Below are positions 32,545 through 42,300 of a stretch of 45,182 nucleotides of DNA, piece after piece. The notes under the pieces were generated by a model that worked only from the letters and a program-made list of their open reading frames with translations, searched no databases and was not told where the DNA came from. Position numbers and translations under genes: made by a program. The DNA is taken from assembly GCA_031266215.1 (NCBI GenBank), contig JAISBL010000079.1, positions 1 through 45,182 on the forward strand. The letters run 5' to 3'. Every line of letters begins with the position of its first letter. Position 1 is the stretch's first letter. This DNA is from Tannerellaceae bacterium (GTDB lineage Bacteria; Bacteroidota; Bacteroidia; Bacteroidales; Tannerellaceae).

Positions 32545-34641
32545 TCAACTGATCCTCCCCCAATTGATCTTATGAGAGAACAATGCTTCCAGCCGGCGGC
32601 GCAGGGGATCGTGCTCCGGCAGTGAAAGGTCGGGGTCGGATGCAAGTATCTCGCCGGCCACGTCTCGTGCATACTGAAGTATCTGGCCGTCGGTACCCAG
32701 ATTGGCTATCTTCAGGTCTACGCCCACTCCGCTCTGCCGGGTTCCTTCCAGATCGCCATGCCCGCGCATGCGGAGGTCTTCCTCGGCAATTTCAAAGCCG
32801 TTATTGGTCTGCACCATTATCTCCAGCCGCTTACGTGTCTCGGCGCTCAGCTTGTACGACGATACGAGGACGCAGTACGACTGGTCGCTTCCGCGGCCTA
32901 CCCGTCCGCGCAGCTGGTGCAGTTGAGACAATCCGAAGCGCTCGGCGCTCTCGATGATCATAACAGAAGCGTTCGGGACGTTGACGCCCACCTCTATTAC
33001 GGTAGTGGCCAGCAGGATGTCGGCCTCGCCCGATATAAACTTCTGCATCTCGGCATCCTTCTCCGCCGCCTTCATCCGTCCGTGCACCATGCATACCGTA
33101 TATTCGGGGAAAACCTCCCTGAATACCTCAAAGCCTTCTTCCAGGTTCTTGTAATCCAGCTTCTCGCTCTCCTCTATCATGGGATAGACCACGTACGCCT
33201 GCCGGCCCGAACGTATCTCGCGCCTCAGAAACTGATACAGTTCCTTTTTCTTATTGTCATACCGGTGCATGGTCATGACAGGCTTGCGGCCGGGAGGGAG
33301 CTGGTCTATTACGGAGACGTCAAGGTCTCCGTACAGCGTCATGGCCAGTGTGCGCGGGATAGGCGTAGCCGTCATCACCAGTACATGGGGCGCGTGTTCA
33401 TTTTTCTGCCACAGGCGTGCACGCTGTTCTACGCCGAAACGGTGCTGTTCGTCTATGATGGCAAGCCCCAGTGAGGCAAAGACCACGGTTCCCTCTATCA
33501 GCGCGTGTGTTCCTATCACGATGTCTGTCTCCCCGGCGGCGATGGCGGGCAGTATGCGGTCCCTGTCTTTCTTCCGGGTGGAGCCTGTCAGAAGGGCCAC
33601 CGTTATATCCATATCGCCCAGGAAGTTCATCACCGTCGCGTAATGCTGGTTGGCCAGTATCTCTGTGGGCGCCATCATACAGGCCTGGTACTTATTGTCA
33701 ATGGCCAGAAGCATGGATAGCAGGGCCACCAGCGTTTTGCCGCTGCCCACGTCGCCCTGAAGCAGCCGGTTCATCTGCCTCTCGCTGCCCATGTCGGCGC
33801 GTATCTCGCGCACCACCCGCTTCTGGGCGTCGGTCAGATCAAATGGCAGGTAGTCGCGGTAGAAGGTGTTGAAATGACTGCCTACCGTGGGGCATGTCAG
33901 TCCACGCAGCTTCTGCTTCCGGTAGGCGGCGGTCCGGAGGATGTGCAGTTGTATGAAGAACAGTTCTTCAAACTTGAGCCTGAACTGTGCCATCCTGAGT
34001 TTGGCGGCCGATTCGGGGAAGTGTATGTTCCTGACAGCTTCCGGCAGCGAAAGGGCCTGACTGCGTTGCAGCACGCCGGCCGGCAGCGTTTCGGGCACTT
34101 CCCACTTTATCAGGTTAAGGAGCGTATATTGCAGGTTCTGTATGGCGCGTGAGTTGAGGAACATCTTCTTCATCTTCTCCGTCGTATTATAGAAAGGCGT
34201 CAGTCCGCCCGCCACCTGTCCGGCCTGCTCCACAGGGTCTACGTCCGGGTGGGCTATATTACAGGTATGTCCAAACTCGGTGGGCTTGCCGAATACGATG
34301 TATTCACGGCCCGTCCGGTACTTCTCCTTAGCATAGGCTATGCCTTTGAACCAGACCAGGTCCAGCGTTCCCGTCCCGTCGGTAAAGCGTGCTACCAGCC
34401 TCCTGGCGCGTCCTTCTCCCAGGGTCTCAAAAGACAGGATGCGGCCTTTCAACTGTATGTAAGGCATATCTCCCGTGATTGAGTCCACGGTGTAGAAGCG
34501 GCTGCGGTCGATGTATTTGTAGGGGAAATAATACAACAGGTCTTCAAATGAAGCGATACCGGCTTCTTTCAGGAGTACTTCGGCCTTCTTAGGCCCCACT
34601 CCCGGCAGGTACATGACGGAGCGTTTGCCTAGTTCTGTCAT
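32545..34641 (-). CDS. recG: ATP-dependent DNA helicase RecG
   Basis: A 698-aa RecG, which remodels stalled replication forks and Holliday junctions. The N-terminal wedge/OB domain begins VMYLPGVGPKKAEVLLKEAG. The helicase core shows Walker A in LLQGDVGSGKTLVALLSML, a DEQH box in LAIIDEQHRFGVEQRARLW, motif III VLVMTATPIPRTLAMT and motif VI QLRGRVGRGSDQSYCVL. The C-terminal RecG-specific part is present (GDLEGTRQSG). Length is normal. Its ATG overlaps the ispD stop by 4 bp (ATGA), so it is the third gene of an xseB-ispD-recG operon. Confidence 0.95.
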   Translation of the reverse strand: MTELGKRSVMYLPGVGPKKAEVLLKEAGIASFEDLLYYFPYKYIDRSRFYTVDSITGDMPYIQLKGRILSFETLGEGRARRLVARFTDGTGTLDLVWFKGIAYAKEKYRTGREYIVFGKPTEFGHTCNIAHPDVDPVEQAGQVAGGLTPFYNTTEKMKKMFLNSRAIQNLQYTLLNLIKWEVPETLPAGVLQRSQALSLPEAVRNIHFPESAAKLRMAQFRLKFEELFFIQLHILRTAAYRKQKLRGLTCPTVGSHFNTFYRDYLPFDLTDAQKRVVREIRADMGSERQMNRLLQGDVGSGKTLVALLSMLLAIDNKYQACMMAPTEILANQHYATVMNFLGDMDITVALLTGSTRKKDRDRILPAIAAGETDIVIGTHALIEGTVVFASLGLAIIDEQHRFGVEQRARLWQKNEHAPHVLVMTATPIPRTLAMTLYGDLDVSVIDQLPPGRKPVMTMHRYDNKKKELYQFLRREIRSGRQAYVVYPMIEESEKLDYKNLEEGFEVFREVFPEYTVCMVHGRMKAAEKDAEMQKFISGEADILLATTVIEVGVNVPNASVMIIESAERFGLSQLHQLRGRVGRGSDQSYCVLVSSYKLSAETRKRLEIMVQTNNGFEIAEEDLRMRGHGDLEGTRQSGVGVDLKIANLGTDGQILQYARDVAGEILASDPDLSLPEHDPLRRRLEALFSHKINWGRIS

Positions 34642-35315
34642 GGCTCGCGGAGCAATACTTCGGCCAGGCGGAGGTCGAGGGGGTCGGTTATCTTTATATT
34701 CCCGCGGATGCCGGGCACGGTATGCACTTCCGCTCCCATAGCTTCCACCACGGAAGCGTCGTCTGTAAAGGCCGGCGTATATGGCTGGCGGTATGCCTCC
34801 CTGAGCAGTCCGAGGCGAAAGGCCTGCGGGGTTTGCACCGAGAGGTAACGGCTGCGGTCTACGGGACGGGTAACTCCGCCGGCTGTCGTCTCGCGCATGG
34901 AGTCTGTCATCTGCGTCACGGGTATGGCGGCCCCATAGCGTTCGGCCCCGGCAAAGCAGGCGTCTATCAGTCCGGGTGTAACGAAGGGCCTGACCCCGTC
35001 ATGCACGGCTACCAGTCCGTGTGGATCGGCGTCTGCAAGTTCGAGGCCGTTGCGCACAGAGTGGAAACGGGTCTCTCCTCCCTCTGCTATCCGGTGGGGG
35101 GCGCGGCAGTCGAACGTTTCGCACAGGCTGCTCCAGTACGTCCGGTGCGAGGCGGGTATGACAAGTATCAGCTCAGCACGGGCGTCCCACCGGTGAAAGC
35201 GTTCAAGCGTGCGTATCAGTACAGGGCGTCCGCCGATGGGGATGAACTGTTTGGGCAGTTCGCCTCCCATCCGCAGACCTTTTCCTCCGGCCACTATCAG
35301 GACATAGCGTTTCAT
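34638..35315 (-). CDS. ispD: 2-C-methyl-D-erythritol 4-phosphate cytidylyltransferase
   Basis: A 225-aa IspD, the third step of the MEP pathway (CTP plus MEP to CDP-ME). The nucleotide-binding start VLIVAGGKGLRMGGELPKQF, the substrate loop VAVHDGVRPFVTP and the later TDDASVVEAMGAEVHTVPG with a final NIKITDPLDLRLAE are all family features. The ATG at 35315 shares one base with the xseB stop (TGATG), so translation is probably coupled; a GTG one codon upstream is the alternative. The recG start overlaps the end by 4 bp. Confidence 0.95.
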   Translation of the reverse strand: MKRYVLIVAGGKGLRMGGELPKQFIPIGGRPVLIRTLERFHRWDARAELILVIPASHRTYWSSLCETFDCRAPHRIAEGGETRFHSVRNGLELADADPHGLVAVHDGVRPFVTPGLIDACFAGAERYGAAIPVTQMTDSMRETTAGGVTRPVDRSRYLSVQTPQAFRLGLLREAYRQPYTPAFTDDASVVEAMGAEVHTVPGIRGNIKITDPLDLRLAEVLLREP

Positions 35316-35512
35316 CACTCCAGTTCTTCCAGCGCCTTCTTAACCTCTTCGTCTACATTAAAGAGTTTTTCCTTGCAGTGTTTTATCAGCCTTGTAGCCT
35401 CCTTCACTTTATCAGACAATACGTCTACATCCAGCTCGCTGCTCTCTATCTCTGCCACTATTCTGCGGAGTTTCTCCACCGCTTCATTGTACGTTATCTT
35501 CTCGTTTACCAT
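35315..35512 (-). CDS. xseB: Exodeoxyribonuclease VII small subunit
   Basis: A 65-aa XseB, which binds the XseA catalytic subunit to form the single-strand exonuclease ExoVII. The whole protein is one helical hairpin with the family patterns ITYNEAVEKLRRIVAEIESS, LDVDVLSDKVKEATRLIKHC and an acidic end. xseA is not in the window. It is the first gene of the operon with ispD and recG, and lies some 20 bp after a -7 box. Confidence 0.92.
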   Translation of the reverse strand: MVNEKITYNEAVEKLRRIVAEIESSELDVDVLSDKVKEATRLIKHCKEKLFNVDEEVKKALEELE

Positions 35513-35531
35513 AAATATGTAAGTTTATGCG

Positions 35532-35539
35532 CAAAGGTA
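35532..35539 (-). promoter_or_regulatory. -7 box of the xseB-ispD-recG operon
   Basis: TACCTTTG on the minus strand matches TAnnTTTG, 20 bp before the xseB ATG. No clear TTG at the usual -33 distance. Array D lies about 80 bp further upstream. Confidence 0.6.
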
Positions 35540-35616
35540 GCTAAATGTTTCAAAGGGGGCAGGCCACAGTCCCGCTTTACATGGTGATCGAAACAGGCAG
35601 GACTTTATCCCCGGCC

Positions 35617-35725
35617 GGGAAGACCGACTTCCTAACTCTGGTAAGAGTGACTTACCAACTCTGGTAAGGCCGGCTTACCAGCTCTGGGAAGACTGACTTA
35701 CCAGCTCTGGGAAGACCGGCTTACC
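35617..35725. repeat. Array D: five palindromes with an exact 23-bp period
   Basis: Units GGTAAG-AGTGA-CTTACC and variants (6-bp arms, 5-bp gap, 6-bp linker AACTCT or AGCTCT) start at 35617, 35640, 35663, 35686 and 35709, exactly 23 bp apart. The first unit is GGGAAG with CTTCCT and the last two have GGGAAG with CTTACC. The arm hexamer GGTAAG is the same as in array B, but gap and linker lengths differ (5 and 6 bp here, 3 and 8 bp there). The array ends 3 bp from the stop codon of the TonB-dependent receptor gene and precedes the xseB promoter. Confidence 0.93.
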
Positions 35726-35728
35726 GGC

Positions 35729-37924
35729 TCAGAACCGCAGGGTAAGCCGCGCCATAGCATGAGTGCCGGCCTGTGTGAAGTAGCCGTCTTCCTGAAAGCG
35801 GGCGCCGTCCGTTTTGTAAGAGTACACCCAGGCGTTGGTGGCGTAAAGCTCATTGAAGAGGTTGTTTATGTTAACATCCACAGACACCTCTTTCATAAAT
35901 GCCGGACTGAAAGTATATCCTATGCGCAGGTTGCTGACAAAATACGGGGCGATCGACCGGTCTCCGGATGAGGTGTTGTCGATGTACTGGCGCCCGACGT
36001 ACTGGGAGAGCAGGCCGGCGGTGAAGCCTTTCCACCCGAAGTCAAACGTGCTGTTGGCAACGACGGCGGGCGAGAAGGCGATGTCGGTCGTTCCCAGGTA
36101 CAGGGCGTCCTGCCCGCCTGTGTCCCAGTTGTCCACATATTCCGTAAAGCCCTTCACCTTGTTGGCGCTAAGCGTAAGATTGCCCTTCCAGCTCAGTTGG
36201 GGCGCTATGCGCACGCCGGCGGTCAACTCTATGCCGGCCCGGTAGCTGTCCTTTATATTGGAGGTAAGCAGTTCGCCTATCTCGCTGATCTTGCCCGACA
36301 GGATAAGCTGGTTGTTATAATCCATGTAATACACGTTGACGCCGGCCTGAAAGATACTGCCCCGGAAGTTGTACCCGGCCTCGTAGTCGTATAAGGTCTC
36401 GTGCGTGGGGCGTTCGTTGGCGGCAGCCTCGGTGAAGTTATCGCGGTTAGGCTCCCTGTTCGCTATCGAAAAGGAAACGAAGGCGCTATGCCCCCCGTGC
36501 CGGTAGTTGAGGCCCGCCTTTGGATTGAAGAAGCTCCAGTTCCTGCTGATGCTGACATCATCGCCCGCCTTGTCGTCGCTGCCGCGGATAGAGTAATCTA
36601 TGCCGCGGTATTGCAGGTCGAGGTAACCGTTCAGGCGAGCGGAGAACGAGCGGTTGGCTTTCGCGTAAACGCTATAATCCAGCTTCCGGCCGGTGTTGAG
36701 GTAATATTCGTAATCAGGCCGGGGCAGGGCGTTGGAGGCTTTGGCCCACATCACCCGCCCGAAATGGTCGCCCACATAGTTATTAACCGCCCCGCCTACA
36801 GCCAGGCGCATATCCCCGCTCTGATAGTTGACGCTGTATATGCCTCCATAGAAGTCGTTATCCAGCCACTTGCGGCGGACAAGGTCGGTACGGGTAGCCT
36901 CATTCCCCGCAGGGTCTGTGTAAACAGGGAGTTTGTAGGCCGTATATTTGGCGTCGGCCTTGTAATCCTCATAGTATCCCTCGCCGTGGGTGTAATGCAG
37001 CGTCAGGTTTGCGCTCCAGTGATCGCTCATCCGCCGGGCGGCGGTCAGATGATAGTGGCGCTGGGTGTAGTTATCCGTCTGGTTGTCGTAAAACTTCACC
37101 ACGCCGCCATCCATATACTCACCGCAGGGGTTGTAGGTGCGGTTCCCGTCCTCCAGCTTTCCTGACGGGACGCCGCTCCATGCCTGGTAGGTCTTTTCGG
37201 TGCTGCCGAAGGTCTGGAATTTCAGCAGCGCCTCGCCTCCATACCAGGTTGCAGAGGCGTAATACGACGACATTTTCGCCCATGCGCGGTCTATGAACCC
37301 GTCGCTGCGTATATCCGAATAGCGGGCGTCTGCTACAAAGTGGTCGTACATCAGGCCCGTGCCTCCCTTCACCGTATGCCTCACAGTACCGAACGATCCT
37401 GCGGAGGCCGAATATTCGATTTCGGGGATCATTTCCGATTTCTGCGTTTGCAGCGCAACGGTTGCTCCGAACGCTGCGGCGCCATTAACGGAAGTTCCCG
37501 CTCCGCGTTGTATCTGAATGTTCTCCACAGACGAGGCTATATCGGGCATATTCACCCAAAACACTCCATGTGACTCCGAATCGTTTATCGGCACACCGTT
37601 GACGGTAACATTTATACGGTTAGCATCAGTTCCGCGGATGCGGAAACCTGAGTAGCCGATGCCCGTACCGGCATCTGAGGTAATAATAACAGAGGGTGAG
37701 CCGGAAATGAGCGAGGGGATGCCCTGCCCGTCGTTCCGGCCCGACAGTTCGCCTTTCGGAATGTCCGTATATGCTACGGGCGTCCCTTCCACTGCTTTGG
37801 CAGCCGTAACTACCACTTCGTCCAATGATACATCTTTTGAGATTCTGAGCGTATCGGCAGGCGGTTCGATGCCATACGCGGACACTGCCCCGAGAGAGGC
37901 GAGAAAGAATAGTACACTTTTCAT
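35729..37924 (-). CDS. TonB-dependent receptor, probably for thiamine
   Basis: A 731-aa outer-membrane receptor with signal peptide (cleavage near VSAYG), TonB-box-like LDEVVVTAAK, a plug domain (about 50-165: IPSLISGSPSVIITSDAGTG, FRIRGTDANRINVTVNGVP, NIQIQRGAGTSVNGAAAFGA) and a barrel ending with the aromatic strand HAMARLTLRF. The gene is preceded by a TPP riboswitch on the same strand, which identifies the likely substrate as thiamine, its phosphate or a precursor. TPP-controlled TonB receptors are known in Bacteroidetes. No inner-membrane thiamine transporter (PnuT) or thiamine kinase gene is adjacent. Confidence 0.88.
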   Translation of the reverse strand: MKSVLFFLASLGAVSAYGIEPPADTLRISKDVSLDEVVVTAAKAVEGTPVAYTDIPKGELSGRNDGQGIPSLISGSPSVIITSDAGTGIGYSGFRIRGTDANRINVTVNGVPINDSESHGVFWVNMPDIASSVENIQIQRGAGTSVNGAAAFGATVALQTQKSEMIPEIEYSASAGSFGTVRHTVKGGTGLMYDHFVADARYSDIRSDGFIDRAWAKMSSYYASATWYGGEALLKFQTFGSTEKTYQAWSGVPSGKLEDGNRTYNPCGEYMDGGVVKFYDNQTDNYTQRHYHLTAARRMSDHWSANLTLHYTHGEGYYEDYKADAKYTAYKLPVYTDPAGNEATRTDLVRRKWLDNDFYGGIYSVNYQSGDMRLAVGGAVNNYVGDHFGRVMWAKASNALPRPDYEYYLNTGRKLDYSVYAKANRSFSARLNGYLDLQYRGIDYSIRGSDDKAGDDVSISRNWSFFNPKAGLNYRHGGHSAFVSFSIANREPNRDNFTEAAANERPTHETLYDYEAGYNFRGSIFQAGVNVYYMDYNNQLILSGKISEIGELLTSNIKDSYRAGIELTAGVRIAPQLSWKGNLTLSANKVKGFTEYVDNWDTGGQDALYLGTTDIAFSPAVVANSTFDFGWKGFTAGLLSQYVGRQYIDNTSSGDRSIAPYFVSNLRIGYTFSPAFMKEVSVDVNINNLFNELYATNAWVYSYKTDGARFQEDGYFTQAGTHAMARLTLRF

Positions 37925-37989
37925 CCGTAATCGGTTTAATAATTAAACATGTTAAAACTGAATAGGATAGGAGTGTTTTTAAGAAGATA

Positions 37990-38085
37990 CAGGTCCCTAC
38001 GTCGGTATTATCCGCATCAGGTTCACGGGTATGATCTCAGCCTGCCGTCTGCCTCCCCAAAGAAGCAGGGGGCAAGCACCCCTTA
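37990..38085 (-). promoter_or_regulatory. TPP (thi-box) riboswitch
   Basis: Read on the minus strand: GGGGTGC at the 5' side, then GCTGAGATCATACCCGTGAA, CCTGATGCGGATAATACCG and ACGTAGGGA. These are the conserved thi-box segments, so the identification is safe. The stem containing TGCCCCCTGCTTCTTTGGGG is the variable P3 region. It precedes the receptor ATG by about 65 nt and should reduce expression when TPP is plentiful. Confidence 0.96.
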
Positions 38086-38126
38086 GTATTCGACCGCAAA
38101 GAAATAAGAAAAAAACGGATTAGCAG

Positions 38127-39240
38127 TTACTTTTCGTCTGCAAATTCCATAAGGTAGGCTTTGATAAAACCGTCTATCTTACCATCCATAACGCCGCCGA
38201 CGTCGGAGGTCTGATAATTGGTCCGGTGGTCTTTCACGCGGCGGTCGTCAAACACGTAACTGCGTATCTGAGACCCCCACTCTATCTTTTTCTTGCCGGC
38301 TTCTATCTTTTGCTGTTCCGCCATGCGCTTTTGCAGGGCAAAGTCGTACAGCATAGAGCGGAGGAGGCGCATGGCGTTCTCACGGTTGTCCAGTTGCGAG
38401 CGGCTTTCGGTGTTTTCTATAAGTATTTCGCGTGTTTCGCCCGTATCGGGGTCTTTATAGTTATAACGCAACCGGACGCCGGTCTCTACCTTGTTCACGT
38501 TCTGCCCGCCTGCTCCGCCGGAGCGGAAGGTATCCCATGTATAGTCGGCCGCGTTTATCTCTATCTCGATGGTGTCGTCTACCAGTGGGGTGACAAATAC
38601 CGAGGCGAACGAGGTCATGCGCTTACCCTGTGCGTTATAGGGCGACACCCTCACCAGGCGGTGCACGCCGTTCTCACCTTTCAGGTATCCGTAGGCATAA
38701 TCGCCTTCTATCTGCATGGTAACGGTTTTGATGCCTGCCTCGTCGCCGTCCTGCAGGTTGTTGATAGTGATTTTGTATTTATTAGCCTCAGCCCAGCGCA
38801 TATACATGCGCATCAGCATAGAGGCCCAGTCCTGGCTTTCCGTTCCGCCGGCCCCGGAGTTGATCTTCAGCACGCAACTCATCTGGTCGGCCTCCTGGCG
38901 GAGCATATTGCGGAACTCCAGGTTTTCGACCAGCGCCAATGCTCCGACATAAGCTTCGTCGACCTCTTTTTCGTCCACAACGCCTTCTTTTGCATACTCG
39001 TAGGCTAAGCTGAGCTCTTCGGCGGCGGCGTGCAGTTCGTTATAAAGCTCGATCCATTTCTTTAGCGCCCTTACTATTTTCATCTGCGCTTCGGCCCGTT
39101 TGGCATCTTCCCAGAATACGGGGTCCTGGGTGCGCAGTTCTTCTTCTTCTAACCGGATACTTTTCCCATCGATGTCAAAGGTACCCCCTCAGCGCGCGCT
39201 CGCGCTCCAACACATTCTGTAGCTGGTCTGATGTGATCAT
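38127..39240 (-). CDS. prfB: Peptide chain release factor 2 with programmed +1 frameshift
   Basis: RF2, which terminates translation at UGA and UAA. Translation starts at the ATG at 39240, reads 21 codons to an in-frame TGA at 39177-39175, shifts +1 and continues to 38127, giving about 370 aa, the normal RF2 length. The downstream frame alone would start at an internal Met (39083) and lack the N-terminal domain. The GGQ peptidyl-hydrolysis motif is in SGGAGGQNVNKVETG. The stop-codon recognition tripeptide, SPF in E. coli, reads SPY here (LVRVSPYNAQGKRMTSF). The shift lets RF2 control its own synthesis. It has its own -7 box just upstream. Confidence 0.95.
39174..39189 (-). promoter_or_regulatory. 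prfB +1 frameshift site
   Basis: On the minus strand the site reads AGG GGG TAC CTT TGA C: a Shine-Dalgarno-like AGGGGG, the slippery CTT and the early stop TGA followed by C. It matches the classical E. coli site except for TAC in place of TAT. The SD-like element is notable because Bacteroidetes ribosomes hardly use SD sequences for initiation. Confidence 0.95.
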
Positions 39241-39268
39241 AATATATGCTTTTTAGTTGATTTGGCGG

Positions 39269-39276
39269 CAAATATA
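39269..39276 (-). promoter_or_regulatory. -7 box of prfB
   Basis: TATATTTG on the minus strand matches TAnnTTTG, 28 bp before the prfB ATG. It follows directly after the terminator of the upstream gene, so prfB has its own promoter. Confidence 0.6.
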
Positions 39277-39280
39277 CAAC

Positions 39281-39315
39281 AAAAAAGCCCCTCCCGCAAA
39301 ATGCGGAAGGGGCTT
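39281..39315 (-). terminator. Intrinsic terminator of the S-layer-like gene
   Basis: On the minus strand AAGCCCCTTCCGCA and TGCGGGAGGGGCTT form a 14-bp stem with one mismatch and a 2-4 nt loop, ending in TTTTTT. It lies about 60 bp past the stop at 39378 and before the prfB promoter. Confidence 0.92.
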
Positions 39316-39377
39316 ATGGGATTCCCTCCCCTACCCTCTCCTGTGGAGAGGAGTACGGGGAGAAGAGTGTTCATTTG

Positions 39378-42300
39378 TTATTTCACAACTGACTTGATAG
39401 CAGGTGCGCCATCAACAGATACTATTACGATACCCTTCGGCAGTACAATGCGTGCATTGTCTGATGTAGGAATCGAGCTGGCTACTGTCTGGCCAAGTAA
39501 GTTGATTACGGATACTTTCTTACCGGCTGCGTTCAGTACCGTGACAGCTCCCACTTCGGAGATAACCTTCACGTCGCTTACGGTAGCAGCAGGTTCGATA
39601 GCTGTAGCACCGTTTTCTACGCCTGCTTCAACATTGAAGAGCTCGGCTCCACTCTGCTGACTAATGTCGTAGAAAGCAACCTCATCACTGACGATCGGAA
39701 CGTCATTCTGTAGCTTTATCCACCGACCGTTGTCCGGACCGATCTGTAAGTCAGCCGTTCTCTTTCTTGTTTCAATCAGGAATGTCCTGGTTGGGTTCGG
39801 TGCATTAAGAAGCAGACGGAACTGGAATACCATACTCTTACCGTTTCTCAGCACTCCACTGGTAGAAGTAGTCGTCAGAAGGTCGTATTGCTTTGTTGTG
39901 GTGTTGTAGGCAAATCTCGGTTCGAAATGTGTATTTTCGCCCAGATAGTGCTTGTACATAGGATTCAATGTCCACAGAAGGGTCCTGTGACCTTGTTGCA
40001 ATTCTAATGCATTATACTTCTTATAAGACTCGGGTAATACATAGAATGTGTCAGCCACGTGAGCGCCATCTACGAATGCCAGACGTGTATCTCCTTCAGC
40101 ACCGTATGCAGCCTTTCCTTCATAGTCTTTATTCCTGACATTTACAGAGTCTTCTGCATTGAACATATAGAAACCTCTTACTATGCGCGGTAAGAATACA
40201 GAGTCTGATGTAGGAGTATCATATCTGATAGTATCACCCTTACTGTTAATCCAATAACCGTCGGTATTGTGTACATACCAGTCTTCATCTACAATGTCAG
40301 GACGAAGAGCTAACATATACTGCGGTTTAGCGGTAACTCCCGTAACGCCGGCAGAAGGACGTGCAGAATAAGCGGTGTCTACATAGAACGTATAGTTTAC
40401 ATCAGGATGCTGCATCCTGTTATACTGACCCAGGAAACTGATTTGCTTATTTGTTATACCCTGACGATATTCGTTAGCATCGTTCGGAGCATTTTCAAAC
40501 AGGAACTGATAACCAAGGTTGTTCTGCTTGGTGAACTTCAACCATACAGGAGCATTGTCAGCAGCGCCATACGGTTCGGTTACTTTCTGCTGGCCATTGC
40601 CATAGGTATAGTCGCCACCGTCAAACCTTCTGTACAACGGAGATGTATATACTTCGGGGTGGAAAGCAGACGTTCTGGTTTCTTTCTGATTCTGAGCAAA
40701 CGCCCACAGGTTATCATCTGAAATACCTACTTTTTCATAAGTAATCGGGTGAGGGAAAGGATGCTTTGGCACTGCAAGAGTATCAAGCAATGCATAGTAG
40801 TGCAGGCCGTTCTTTGTATTATTGGTCTTCAACAGGAAGGCAGCGCTGTCGCCATTATAAGAAGACGGATCAGTCGTCAATGTGTATCTCTGATTTTCGT
40901 TGATATGCAAAACTTTTTTGCCAACACTCAACACATAGGATGTGCGTTTGAGCTGTGCCAAACCTTTGATAGCAACAGTGTCAGCCGGAGTAACAGGATA
41001 ACCGTAGTCTACTTCAGTATCCTGATTATGCTGAGGTGTGAGCTTGAACTGTGTCTGCGATTTCTTAACGATAATAGTAGAGTCTCCGTCTACGTCGCTC
41101 GTACCTAAGAAATATTCCAGGCTCAGGTTATGCAGATAATTCAGATCATAAGTATTGAGTCTGGCTTCATCCTTAGTTATATGATAATATCCCAGATACT
41201 TATCTTTTATTATTTCTAGCTCTACCTCCTTAAAGTTATCCGTAGTTACTTTAGTATCAAACAGTAAAGATGACTGATCTGTGAAGAGCTGCAAAGAACT
41301 CTTTAGCTGATTCGGGAACTCACGGTTGGTTATTTTTATCGGAGAGTATTCCTTGTTGTTTTCCCTTATCGTCCTGACTACCCACTGGTAAGCCGGGATA
41401 TATCTCGGATCTACATTATCCTTAGAATAGGTTATCCATTGTACGCCATTCAATTGTGTGCCACTTGCAGCTAAAGAGTCGGTATAGATGGGTACACCAA
41501 GTACCTGTCCGGCTGCATTATGTATAATGTATACACCATCTTTAAGAGAAGTCAGCGTTGATCCTGTAGGATCTGCACATGACAGACCAAGCTGTATCTT
41601 TGTTTTAGCTTCAGGGCCACCAATAGTAACGATACGGATCTCATCTTTCGCTACAAGATCTTGTAAACTTACTATCAACTCGCTCGCAGCACTACTAGAA
41701 GTCAATATATCCCAAGGAACAGACTTAGCAACATTAAAACGAGCTTCCGCTACCTGAATAGAGATGCTGTCATTCGTTACATTATATGTTAACTTGAAAT
41801 CAGACTGCTTAAGTATATCATTGTCACTTAGAATTCCATTTTTGATAATTGTGTCAAATTTAAAAGCCAGATACATATTATTACCGGTAGAATTGACCCA
41901 ACTTGTGTCAACGCGTACGAATTTCATTGAGTCAACTACATTTGTCGTTCCCGCCTTGACCTGTGCAAAGTTAAGCCAATCGCCGCCAGCGTTAGAAGTC
42001 GTAGCGAACAAATTGTATTCACTCCAGGGATTCAGAGCACTTGTTTTGTTCTTATCCTTCACGAAAGTCAACTTATGAGCTGCGGCTTCCTGTGTACCTA
42101 AGATAGTATTGAAGTCGTTAGCCGTTAAGATCAACTCAGCCGGTTTCCAAAGGGTGAAGTAAAGGGGATACACGTCGGGAAAAGCAGTCGGGGCAGCAGT
42201 ATAAGTACCAGAGACAGCAGCAATAGCCTTATCCGCACGTTCTTTAAAAGCAACCACCTTCATATCCGCAGGATTACCGTTGTCATACACACCAAGTACC

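Noticed and set aside
36401-37165. Long plus-strand open frames opposite the thiamine receptor (and similar ones opposite recG, btuB and prfB)
   Set aside because: They mirror strongly coding minus-strand sequence, have shadow-type composition and contain no recognisable motif.
38127-39083. prfB starting at the internal Met at 39083
   Set aside because: This would remove the N-terminal domain; the upstream 21 codons plus the +1 shift site restore the full family length.
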